Shown in pieces: positions 1 to 11,600 of a stretch of DNA of 64,000 nucleotides. Origin of the DNA: Pelargonium x hortorum (taxonomy: Eukaryota > Streptophyta > Magnoliopsida > Geraniales > Geraniaceae); NCBI GenBank assembly GCA_036897525.1, contig JAYMTJ010000017.1, positions 62,001 through 126,000 of the forward strand. The letters are read 5' to 3'. Numbering within the stretch: position 1 is the first letter of the stretch; every line of letters starts with the position of its first letter. The notes under the pieces are model-generated. The model was not told the DNA's origin. It saw only the letters and a program-made list of their open reading frames with translations, and did no database searches. Made by a program: the position numbers and the translations under genes.

Positions 1-2115
1 ACAAAGTAGATCCAATTCTTTATATCCCTAAACCCTGATTCTTAGGTTTGACATTTCAATCTAAAAGCAGGGTACTTTTATTTACTTGATTTTTTCTTTA
101 CTAGAAAACTGGGAAACAACTTATCCTTCAGTTCTATCTTATCAATCAATCCTTTGTTCTATCGTGTCTTTATCGGCATTTGATTTGAGCTTTATTATAA
201 CTTTCTTTTCTTATGAGTCCTTCTGCTAGACTTGTCTTCTTAGCGACCCCTATCTGTATCTTACTCAAAAGCACAGAGTCTTGACTTTTTTCTTTAATAG
301 TGTGCACCTACCAGTTTCTAGATCTTATAGGTAGGCTTAACTTATAACTGAAATTCGAAAGCAGGAAATCTCTCTGGAGCCCCTTTATATATCTTGGTTT
401 AGGACCCAGATCCTACAGCTCTAACAAACCGGTAGTGGTACACTGAAGTCAAAAAATCCCAACTTCAATATTTAATTCCGAACTTGGTTGGTTCCTAAAA
501 AAACCAAATGAAACTTCTAAGGAGAGTCCTCCGCTTAGTGTTTTACGCTGAAGTAAGTAACTCCAATCAAGTATGATAATATCTTTTCTGTTGGTATTAG
601 GAGGGGTCTAAACAGGCCTAACTTAGTCTTAGTACCCTCTTTACGTTTGTTTTAGAGGGACTCCGTGTTAAGATTAAGAATAAAATTTCGTACTATACAT
701 TTGCTTTTTAGACTGACACAAAGAGAGTAGAGACTTCACAGGACTAGAGTAACTAAATACGAGACACAAAATTGTAGGATGCTATGTTAACTTTTCCTTT
801 ATGAGACTGGGAATTTTCTGGTTAACCTACTATAAAAAGTGTTACACCCCCAATTCTAAATATAGATCTAATAACGTTAAAAGCTGCCGCATTCTATACT
901 GTAAAAATCTTTTACACGTTTGTTTATCCTAAACTGACATGCACAATTCTGACAGAGTTCTATTTTAGCGAACACGAAAAGAAGTCAAGGGAATCTCCAG
1001 TCAAACAAACTCTTTTCACACTTCACAAAGCCGGCGTCTCTCTGCCACTTACAGAATTAAGGGTTCTGACACTACGCATCATCGGCTTGGGATTTCCAAC
1101 TACCTAATACGTGTCCTCGACTTAGCACATTTCAGGGGATAGCTCCATTATCTTGCTACCCTCTCGCCGCTTAGGGGGGACCCCGGAGACCTAATTTCCA
1201 ACCCAGGTCTCTTATCTACTAATAATCAGGGGATCCTATATCTTCACCCTGTCTGTATCTGGGGATCGCTCCTTTGGAGTCTTAATTTCCCTAATAGATC
1301 TCTATCTTTCTCGCGCCTTATGCAAACAAATATGTACTTCACGAAGCAAAAGCTTAACTACTCTTAGTTTTGATGGATGGAACCAAGATCTCCTAAGATG
1401 TAAAAAAGAGTGCTCTACCAATTATTTATTTTATAGGTCATTCAAAATGTCTAATTACTAAGATAGAACTACTAATATATTATATCAATCTAACTAATAT
1501 GCTTAAAAAAAAAAAAGAAAAAAAAAAGTAACACTAATTTAAGACGAAATATAATGATATAGAGCTGAAACTTCCTAATTACTTGACTGAACGCAGAGTA
1601 TGGCCCTACTTTAGAAGTAGAGGGGCTATACCCTTTTAGGACTTCAAAAATCACCTGAGAGCTACAGTAAAGTTTTACTTAAATATTATAATTATTTAGA
1701 CTTTCAAGACGTACACTGACCTAAGTTTTAAGCGTTCATGTTAGTAAACTTAGTGTCTCCTTAAGCTTTTTATGTTTAGAAGTTTTTAGAATCCTTTGTG
1801 GCAGAAGGGCAGTCTAGGGATTCCATATTCTAGTTTTAAGAAGTGTTGTTCTATAGAGTAAGGTGTCCTTTAAGTCCTATAGTTGACTTTTTTATATATC
1901 TTATCTGAAGAATTTCCTTTACCAAGCATATTTCTCAATAAATTCCCGGGGGCATGTACGTAAAAAGGAGTTATATATGCAGTACCTCTCCCTAACCGAG
2001 AGAGCTCCGGGACCTTACCAACCAGATTTGTTAGTAGAATTCCTTTATTTGCACAAGCCTTTTTTTTATTGACTTACTTTTTTAATAGCTTTACCTAAAC
2101 TATTCCTCAGAGCTA
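1..2115. other. Gene-free stretch
   Basis: No tRNA, rRNA or protein gene was recognised on either strand. The only notable sequence is a homopurine run at 1505-1527 (twelve A, one G, ten A). Reading frames are short and have no recognisable motif. Confidence 0.6.
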
Positions 2116-2196
2116 TTAAGAAACCCTCCTGAACTGTACTCCTACTACTTTGATACCAAGACTCTTCTTATGAGCTATACCCTTATTCAGAGCTAT
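2116..2196 (-). pseudogene. Basic-peptide family frame (26 codons), possible coding relic
   Basis: A minus-strand frame bounded by stops on both sides that reads IALNKGIAHKKSLGIKV and then continues with a Val/Arg-rich tail. It has no ATG near its beginning. The words NKGIAHKKS and GIKV also occur in the frames at 33553 (AHNKGIKIQSKS) and 45987 (RGVGIKV), which lie tens of kilobases away and in both orientations. I do not recognise the protein. It could be a fragment of a dispersed Lys-rich ORF, or chance translation of a purine-rich repeat. The neighbouring frame at 2520-2609 on the same strand shares the vocabulary. Confidence 0.3.
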
Positions 2197-2232
2197 TCAC
2201 TTCTAGTTACGAGCCCACTTTAACCCATGATT

Positions 2233-2247
2233 CCACAAACCGGTGCT
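2233..2247 (-). pseudogene. tRNA-like fragment (end of D arm plus 5' anticodon arm)
   Basis: Read on the minus strand this is AGCACCGGTTTGTGG, preceded by GGGGTTAG. That is the usual layout of the 3' half of a tRNA D arm followed by the anticodon arm. The same 15 bases occur at 31252-31266 (minus), where a D-arm-like start and a T-arm-like end are also present. The 3' anticodon strand is not complementary, so this is at most a relic. Confidence 0.35.
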
Positions 2248-2519
2248 CTAACCCCTTCAGAAAGAAATAGAAACCTCTTATACTCAAAACCAGGAAAACT
2301 GCTTACTTTAAGCTTTCACTCTCTTATTCCTACCTTCCTTTTAGCGAGACCCTCTATCGCACTCCGTATCCTGAGAGTTTTCTCTTCGTTGGAGCAATGC
2401 CTTTCTGATTCTCCTAAACCAGAAAAAGAGAACCTCTTTGACTTTCACTTTACTTCATTTACTTACTGGAAACTTCCTTCTTTATATTTACTAAATTCTT
2501 AACTTTGGCCTCCGTGTTC

Positions 2520-2609
2520 TTATGACTTTACTTTAGGATTAGTCTTCTTATGACCTTTATTAACTTTCTTCCTATAATCTGCACCCTTGTTAGCTATACA
2601 CCTTGTACT
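2520..2609 (-). pseudogene. Basic-peptide family frame (at least 29 codons)
   Basis: A minus-strand frame ending at the stop at 2520-2522 and open further upstream. The family-like part reads CIANKGADYRKKVNKGHKKT, followed by a short Asn-Pro-Lys tail. It shares IANKG, DYRKK/DYKK and GHKKT/THKK words with the frames at 33553, 46279 and 45250. Eleven of 29 residues are Lys or Arg. No start codon suits it and no known domain is seen. It lies about 320 bases from the frame at 2116 on the same strand, so both may come from one ancestral unit. Confidence 0.33.
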
Positions 2610-4336
2610 CGACTTAAAAAAAAGCTTTTTAGATAACTTACTTTTTGTAAAACCTAGAAATAGAAATGTAGGAGAACTTCGTAAGAAATGCCTTAGCAAC
2701 CCCTTGTATTACCAACTTGTCTTAGAAAAGAGTGTTTATAGGATGCCTAGGATTCCAGATAAACGAAACTCTATAACCAATTTATCAATTAAAGAGCCTC
2801 TAACGTAACGTAACAAATTCTACTCCGAGACCTGGTATACTGGGCAGTTTTTATAAGACTAAAAACCCTTCCCTTCCTTTGGGGTATCCGAGATTGTAAA
2901 AAGATCCCTACAAACATAAAGGTTAAGGAGGAATAAACCAAACAATGCCGAACTTACTATCTAGAGTGCCCCTTATCGATAGTTTAGGCACTGAATTTTT
3001 TGTACATTCAAGGTTTTGATCATATTCCTCGGTTTTAATTTAAGCAAATAGATTTGCAAGGTTATACATATTACCTATTCAGGCATTGCAGAAAATGCAA
3101 AATGGTAAGAAATTACCTTATTATATGTTAAAGCCTTTCCATTTGTTATTAAAAATTTCCTAGAATATCCCTTACTTTATCGAGAACTTATACTAAACCG
3201 ACGGGTTTTCACAGGTTTTAAGCTTTTCTTTTCAAATTGTGTACGTAAGGTATAGGGATTTTCCTGTATACGTGGTATATAAAGACTTCCGTTTTTTTAT
3301 ATACTTCCGAGTTTTACTTTTTTTTAATACTATAGCCTAGAAATTCAACCTAAAAAAGAAATTCAAGAAACTTCTAATTCTAAATTTGTTTAACAGGTAC
3401 TTCTTTATTTATTCTAGGATATTTTTAAAGTAAACCAGTTAAAATTGAGACAAAATAAGGGTATCAAAAAACTTTAGCTACTGGGTTGGAGGACTCAAAT
3501 GAAATGTAGGTGCTAACTCTTAGTCTTTTTATTCCCTGCTTATTTACCAAGCCCGATAACTTAGACTTCATATTGACTCCAGTACCTCTACGGACTTACT
3601 GCTAAAAGGGAAGAGTCCTCTTAATTCTCAAGTAAACCTGAAACCTAATTGTGCATTAACAACTGAGCTCGAGTCTCACTGTAAAGGGATGCCGCCTTCC
3701 CGCCTATAAAAAAGCACCCCTATATATTTAAGACAAATCACGAAACCCTTGATTAAACGAAAAAAGGTTATCCTATTTCCCTAAGCTTCCTAGGAGAATA
3801 ACCCGAGCTCCACCGTAAAATATTAAAATACCCTGTCTAAAGCAGTAGAGGCTTCAATCTCAATATAGCGACTACGACTAAATCTAAAATAAAGCGGAGA
3901 ATCACTTCTCAAACCTCTGTACTTAATGTGCATAGAATTTCGAGGACTTTAGTAAAAGTTCCATGACAATGTAGAATAAAACTAAGGAACCAAGTCTATA
4001 ATTTAGAAGTATTTCCATGCCGAATTGCACCCAAAACCAAAAGAGAAAGCATCTTGTTTGTAAATATCGGCAAAAAAGACTCCTTTCCTTATTCAGCAGC
4101 TTAATCCTGTACTACATATAAAATTTGTAGGTTTAACCAGATAATCAATAAGGTGTAGAACCCCAAGAAGCTCATTACTATAATATCCCTGACTCTCAGT
4201 CTAAGGAGCCTACAAAATACAAAAGTATTCATCTCAGCCGAACGAAAATATCCACTAGTTGCTGTGTAACCTATTTCTTGTCTTTGTAGCTCTTTCAACT
4301 CTTACCTTCTACCCATAATAACTATCTAGAAACAAC
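2610..4336. other. Gene-free stretch
   Basis: Nothing recognisable as a gene. AAGGAGGA at 2925-2932 lies 12 bases before an ATG, but that frame is only 24 codons long and looks random. The sequence is AT-rich throughout with no long repeat that I could see. Confidence 0.55.
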
Positions 4337-4441
4337 TCATCTCTTCTTCCTCGTACTGCTACTACTATTGCTCTGGGTTAGGCTTATGCTACAGGTACTG
4401 GCTATTGGCATGCTCTCCTGAGTGGTACTGCTCTTGCTCTA
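4337..4441 (-). pseudogene. Ser/Thr-rich frame (33 codons), possible member of the basic-peptide family
   Basis: A minus-strand frame between two stops. The composition is extreme: about half Ser or Thr (for example QSNSSSSTRKKR at the end), written mainly with AGT, AGC and ACC codons, with a basic RKKR tail. The plus strand of the same stretch shows repeated ACTGCT and GGTACTG words. The Ser/Thr runs resemble the SAASTSRQ section of the frame at 33655. No ATG start and no recognised domain. Low-complexity DNA is the simplest alternative. Confidence 0.2.
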
Positions 4442-7400
4442 GTGTAAAATGAAAGGAGGCCCGATTAACAATTAACAATATGGATAGAAATTCAATTACC
4501 CGAGACTTAAAAAAAGGGGTATAAGAAGGCTTAGCTGTACTAATTTAATTACTTTACACTTGTGTTTTGAGAACTAAAAACATTACTAAAAGCCTTGGCT
4601 AGCCAAAAGAGAATTTAACCTATTGATTAAACAATTTAATCTAATCGTAGGAGTAATACAATACCTTGGCCTGATAAAGGATACAAAAAAGTTAGGTTTC
4701 TTTAGTTATTCAAGGCTTTGCGTTTACAAATCCAATATTTTGAGTAATAGAAGAGAGGGTCCTCTCACCTCCCCCGGATTCTGTAACCTATAAAAAAAGG
4801 TATGTTTACTTAAGTCATAGTCTCGAGTATTCATAAATTCAAAGCGGCAATATCTTTTTATTTACAAAATGCATATGTATTTACTTGAGATACAAGTTAT
4901 ATATAATTCTTCTTTTTTAGTATACTTTTACTTGTTTTGTAAAGAGTGATTAAGCACAGCTCCTTTGGAATTAATTTGACTCTATCTAAGAGAAATCTTT
5001 CTTTCAAAGATTTGATTTGAGTTTTAAGAGCTGCTAGCTCCTTCTTAGTTCTATTGTAAAACACGCTTAAAATTTGGGGTAAGAACAGAAAGAAATAAGT
5101 ACGCCTCGACTCCTAATAGAGAGTCAGATATTTTGTTACTAATAATTTTAGTATATGGCTTTTCTCTTACACAAAATTAGGAGACACATGGATAAAAAAA
5201 AGTGTCAACTTTAATCATGTACTAAATTCATTTTAGTTTCCTCTTTGGCTTTTTTTGCTACCATTATTCTTTAATTGCGGAGTAGATAAAAAAGAAAATA
5301 AAGAATCCTTATTATAGATGGCTGCCACATAAAAATTATGAGAGCTCCTTAAATTTCAAATTTCATGAAAAAAGGTAGTAAATCCCTTTGTGTTTAGGAC
5401 GAATGCCGATGGTTCAAAACCACTTTCTTTACTGTGTATTTAGAAGTCTTCTTTGCGTATTCATCCCCCGAATCTTTTATGCCAGTTATAGCCTGTCCGA
5501 TAGAGCGGATTTCCTTACCTTAGGAGAAGCTATACTGTAAATGGTTAAAAATTCCTTATTGCATTTATAGGAAGCATAAAAGATTCAGAATTCAAAAAGG
5601 TAACCTATCTCTGCCCAGTCAATAGTACTAACCAACTCCAACTCCTCCCGGTCAGTAAGGGAATCTCCTACCCTGTATCTATATCCCAATCTTCTGAGCT
5701 AGACTTTCAATAAAGACTTACTTTTAAGATAGTTACATTCCCTTATTTCTAATTAGATTACCTTGGAGGGTCTAACTTTGAAGGAGGATCTTTATTAGGA
5801 AGTTTATGAGGTGTTTTAGTTCTTGGAGATTATTTGAATTGATTTATTGGATCTATTTGACCTTCGTCACCGATCCTAATTAGTTTAGAAAGACAGCTTT
5901 CAAAGGACATTAGACAAGAATACAAATTAGAGCTGTAAGGACTTATAAACTATCTATCTATACAACCTAATTCCTATACTTACTTACCAATTTATTTAGT
6001 TTCTTTTTAGTAATACAATACTACTCATACTAATCTAAGGGGAAGTAGCTTTCTTGATGTCCGTCCTTTACCAGTATCCCTATCACAATCCCTATAACAA
6101 AAGTCAAAAAATAATAACTAAGTCAAAGAGTCCTTTCCTATTATATCCTATTTTAGGTTTAGGACTTGTGTAGCTAACTAGAGGCTTGTTTTTTGTAGCT
6201 TTTTTGATATACAGTGCGCAATGCCTCGCCTAAACTGATGTCCCTCTTTCACTAAGAATAAAGCAATTCTTCTCTCGAGTCCTTACTTGGGACGGAACTA
6301 TATTCTCAATCCGGATAACATAAAGGGCATCCCTTGTCCTTCTATTAAGGAATTTTCCTAAGTTGTGCCAAGGGAAATATCCATCCTATTGTAATATTTT
6401 AGAGTCCTTTATTTCATTTATTCAAGAGTTAAATCCAGTTTTCTAGAGTCTAACTAATTGTCTTTGATTACATATTCAAACGTTTATACTAAAAAAAATC
6501 AGATTACTTAACCCCTATATCTTGATATAGTAGCTTTGCCCATAGACAATGAGGCATAATTCTTGGATACAAGCAAGGGGGACCTTAACCTTAACTTAAG
6601 GCAAAAGAATTTTGTAAAGAGCAAGCTCTTACATACAATATAGGTCAAAAAAATCCGCTTGATATCACACGCTAGGTAAAAAGAAATAGGAACGACTCTA
6701 TATAGTTTAGAGAAAAAAGGCCGCTAAAACACCCTCTTGATGATTAATGTCTAATGTAACGTTTTGGGTCTAGTAGGATATTTGAACCTGCGGCAGGACT
6801 CCATTTAGGTACTATAGTTACTCGAATAGCAGCTAAGGGAATCCCTTATTAGGGTTTTCAGAACATACTGGTCAATCGCAAGCATGGGGCAGCCCACTAG
6901 TTTAAAGTAATTCTTTATATACATTTATTCTCGTACTCGCCAAAAAGTATGTCGACGTAATGTGAGCACTAAAAGGACAGGAATTTCAATTAGAACAGTT
7001 CCTAACAAGAACAAGAGAATCTGTTACTTTGCTCGCTAAAGAAAGATAGAGTTACACAGACGAACTAGGACTCTGATTTAGAGTTAGGAAGAAGAGAATC
7101 CGTTTCTATTATCTAGCTGCACTGTTAGTCAATACACTGAATCTTTATAGTACTCTCTAGAATGGAATCAAAAGAAAATGAACTCGTTTACAAAGAATCT
7201 GGTTTATAGAAAGATATATGGGGTTACACTACGAAGAAAAGCACTTTAGTAGTCTCCTATTGCTTTTTTGGAGGGCTTCAAAGCATAAAGATTTCAATTT
7301 TAGCAGACCCCCGAAACCGGTAAACGCTTCGATATGAAGATATAGTATATAACCCAATAATACCAACGGCTCGTAAGAAAAGGAAAATCTATGACATCCC

Positions 7401-8574
7401 CGGAGCTTCCGTTCTAAGCTTTCCCACAAACCCCTATCTGGTTCAAACTAAACAAAACCTCACAATACTCCTATCCTCTCTATATTGCTAGCTCCAAAGC
7501 AAATACTCTAATATCAAACAAAAAAGAATACAAATAGAAGAATTCCTAATAAGGCCTAAAAAGAGAAGAGACTGTAGGGAAACCTAAGTCTTACTTGTTT
7601 GAGTTCTTATATGAATAAAGGAAATTCCATTAATAAATACAAATAACTACCTTAAAAGTCAATTCAAAATAAGGTAAACTCTTTTCTTTTTTAACCCTTA
7701 CTTAGCTTAGAGAGGACTTTGCCTTTTTGGAGACTCCTCTATCCTATTTTACCGGGCTAAATAAGAATAACCCGTGTTGTGAAAGCAAAAAAACACCCGG
7801 TGTTATTATCCTTAAGACAGAAAATCTTGATTTACTAGAAGTTATTCCTGAGTTATGTTGTCTACTAGATAAACTTGATTTCAGAATCAGTTCTAAAAGC
7901 GATAAGATAAAGTGAATCCTGGGAAACCTCCGAGTACAAATAGTACAAAATCTTATGTTTGTGAAGTAAAGAAAGCATTTAAAAACTTTCCTTAACCTAA
8001 ACTAGAATGAGTTCCTATACACTAAAATTGAGAAGGAGGGAGCTAACTAATCCCTTTAGAAGTCTCTCTTACCTGCAAAGTACCCATATTAAGTGATAAC
8101 CCTGCCTTTTGCTACATCTCTATTTCTTAGTATTAACACGGATTTCATCAGACCGAACTTTTACAAAAATCTTTATTGGTATATTATGTAATACATATCC
8201 CAAAGGAGGAGTCAGTCTCGTGAAAAAAAGGCCTAAGCCACGGCAGCAAAACCTTGTTTTGTGTTATGTTATTAAGAGGAGGGGTCCCTATTTAGCTTTT
8301 CCTGGGTTGCTCAATTTGTTAAGAATTCTTAGTTGTTTTGAAATCCTAAAGAAAGCAAGAGTTTCTTTTCTAGGTGTTTAGGCTAACTTTGGAGTAGTCA
8401 TTCTCATTTCAAGTTTTTGACTTATAAGGAAGAGAATTTCATTTAAAAGAAAGGAAAGTTGGGGTTTTCCTGGTATAGATAGACTGTTTTCTCGGAATGC
8501 TTGTAATAATAGTTAATCAAGGTCAAAGATACTTGTAAACCAAAATAAGAATGGGTAGGAGTTTCGTTTTTTAG
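4442..8574. other. Gene-free stretch
   Basis: No gene recognised. The minus strand carries a T-arm-like motif at 6781-6792 (TTTGAACCTGCG on the plus strand), identical to 9293-9304. No intact tRNA can be folded around it. The rest is ordinary AT-rich sequence. Confidence 0.5.
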
Positions 8575-8655
8575 TTAGGCTTCGATAAGGGTAGATCTCA
8601 GAAGAAGGATCCGGTTGCTAAGACTCATAAGAAGATGCAGAGTGTAGCTAATTAA
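8575..8655 (+). pseudogene. Basic-peptide family frame (26 codons)
   Basis: A plus-strand frame bounded by stops. It reads DKGRSQKKDPVAKTHKKMQS with short flanks. KTHKK is the most recurrent word of the family: compare LTHKKST at 45250, KKTHKIST at 46279, KTHKRS at 33553 and KSHKTKK at 25632. Seven of 26 residues are Lys or Arg. There is no ATG before the basic part. Function unknown. It is a short isolated copy in otherwise empty DNA, so a decayed or fragmentary copy is likelier than a working gene. Confidence 0.32.
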
Positions 8656-11600
8656 GGTGTGTATCATGAAGAGTAAAGAGAAATAATAATAGGTACAGGT
8701 TGTAAAACTAGGGTTTCCTTCATTATATAAAATAGAAAATATTCCTTAGAAATCCCTTATTGCAAAAATCAACTTTAGGACTCACTATATTATATAAAAT
8801 TTCCTATGACTCTTCATAAAGAAAAGAAAAACTTCAATCAAGTGCTTATGGAAGCTCTTTTATTAAAAAGGATTTAACTAGTGTAGCTATAGCTCCTAAT
8901 CTAATATAGATAGGAAGCTAACCTTTGTACCTTAAGGATAATCCCTAAATACAAGCATCAAACTTATGACCAGCTACACTGCTTATCCGGGAATCACCAA
9001 AGGTAGACTGTTGGATTATTTATATAAAAGCGGAGTTTTACCGAATCTAAAGGTTTTGACAGCATCGGAACCTAATAACAAAAGGACGAAGTCCTTCTCT
9101 AACTACATTGAGTATAAATGCAAAAAGCTAGAATTTCCTGTTTTATTAGCGATAATTCTGCACACTTGGTGTAGTCAACTTAACAGAATGTGGTACCCAA
9201 TGCGGGATAGAGTGCCTAATTAACAAGAACAAGAGGATCCTTAATGGATTAGTCAAGCACCTATTCTCAATGGATATAGGATTCTATAAGGGTTTGAACC
9301 TGCGACTGTTAGTTATAAAACATAAGGTTTTAAAGCTAACATAACAAGAGAAGAGGGTAGTACTCAACACGTCCTTATCTTAGTTATATAAAAAAAATCC
9401 CTTTTTTGTATAGTAGAGATCAATATAAGATAAGAAGGAATCTCTTCGCAATAGAAAACAAACACTACTTATAAGGTCTGGGTACTTTACTGTGAAAGAT
9501 ACAACAAACAGCTGCTTTTGCTCTTTATTCTTGTAAAAAATTAAGAATCGATCTACGAAGTTCAAGGCATTGCTTTAGTATCTCGCCAAGGATCCTTTAA
9601 AACTATACTCAACCTTAGTTAGGATGGGCCCCTCTACTAACGAGTCAACAAAGACAGAAACTACATTTTTTTACATTTGTTTGTAGTACTCAATACAAAA
9701 GACAAAAGGAAGCTCTCTTTGAGTACCAGAAAATAGAATTGTGATTCCAATTTAACTAAAAGGCATAGTAAATATAATAAAATAATAAAGCTCAAAACAA
9801 AAGTAGTAGTCTTTTTTAAAATTTAAAACACGAGGTTTATTTATCCTAATATTTTCTAGTAATTCTGTACAACACTTTTTTTTAGGAGTCTACGGGATAG
9901 AAGATTCCAAGCTGCGTAAAGAAGGGAACCTTAATTTAATAGAGTCTTATACATACAAGGGAGCTGCTTCCCTTAAGTATCCCTTGGTATCCTTACTTAA
10001 AAGTACCGGGTTTTTTGCCCCAGCACTATAGCACTTATTGACCTACGTAAAATCGTAAGAAACCAACCCTACTTCGATCCTAAAAGTATTTTAATGCTGT
10101 AATCCTCCCCCTTCCCTTATTTTTAGTTCATAAAATTGGACAAAAACTTAACAAGAACTAGACAATTATAATACTGAAATCCCGGGCGGACTTTTGAGTT
10201 AAGTGTAAAATGCATATATAAAGCTATTGTTATCTGCAGCAGCCCCTCGGAATAATCTAATTAATGAGTACGTCACAGTTCGTGTAACGGGTCGTATGCT
10301 TCCCCAACTCTTTCTTGTATTAAAACTCATACCTAATTCTAATCTTAGTAGTATGACTTTCATTTTGCTTCTCTTCGCAAGTTACTATTACTCGTTTCTT
10401 AATTTCCAACTGGATATGTGTTGTTTAATGGAATCCAAATAAGGGATGAAAACAGAAAACTTTCTTCCTAGTGTATGAAAAGTAATGCCTATGGAGAGCA
10501 GCCCTAACAAAGAAAGAACACGCCTGCGGATGTCAATAAACGCTTTCTACTTTTCATTGATAGAGCCTTTTTTCATAGAATATTGCTTTACCCCTGCCAA
10601 TTCGTTATCTATCTTTTACCGGGACCCTTTACTTTGTTACAAAAGGGGTATTTCAAACCTCAATACTAAACTCTTATAAAGAGGGATCTACCTGGGAGTA
10701 CTCCACAAGATAGCACGAATTGAACTCCAGATTCTAGGTGTCCACTTGTTGTTAACAACCCAAAAGATATCCTTTTCTGCCATATATAGTGCTGAACCCA
10801 TGTATTTTCTTGTGCTAGAATTGAAATAGGTTACAGTATTTTTCATTTTAATATAGTACGGGATTAGAGCTAATTCTGGTTAAGGGTATGAAACAAGGTA
10901 GTACAAAAACAGGACGAGTAAGGCTTTCCAAAGGGTATTAAGATGAAGATAAGACTAAACCCTTATTACCCGAATGTAAAGCTTCCTTAAATTAGAGGGG
11001 CCCTATAGTATTTGAGAGACCGTGTGTAACGGATAAAAATGCATATCTCTTGAGACTGGTCTATTTATTAAACGGGTAAATGAATTAAAATTGCACTGGA
11101 TGCTTAACTTAATAAATAAACAGCGTGTAAAATTGAGGATTAACTCTAGCCCTAGTAGACCGGTAAGTAAAAAAGAGTGTAATAAATAAGATGTAATGTA
11201 ACCCTGGTGAAGATAGGATAAACTTCTCTTGCATCACCGAAAGAGGCCGAACTCCCATGCGCCAATTGTTGCTCGGAATTCTATGTCTATTTTGAAACAA
11301 CTTAGGGCTATATTAACAAAGGCGGGTCTCCTAGTGTCAATACAAAAATTTCTAGTAAGAAACTAAACCCTATACCCTTATCTAGTCTTTTTTTCGAGCC
11401 TTTAGTTTGTGTATTCTGTATTCTTAATCTTGTAAATCATAAGCCCAAGTCAAGCTATAGATTAAGTTGTAGGAATTCTTTTTGGAAAAAACTTAGTTTA
11501 GTAGCACAAATAAAAAACTTGTATTTATCCTCGTTATTTGAAACTCTTCTGACTTGCCTTTATAACATCTACTTTCTTATTGACTTCTTATCTTAATGTG

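Noticed and set aside
2925-3019. AAGGAGGA followed by an ATG frame (MPNLLSRVPLIDSLG...)
   Set aside because: The frame has only 24 codons, no homology that I recognise and no neighbouring gene; a purine run before an ATG is common in this sequence.
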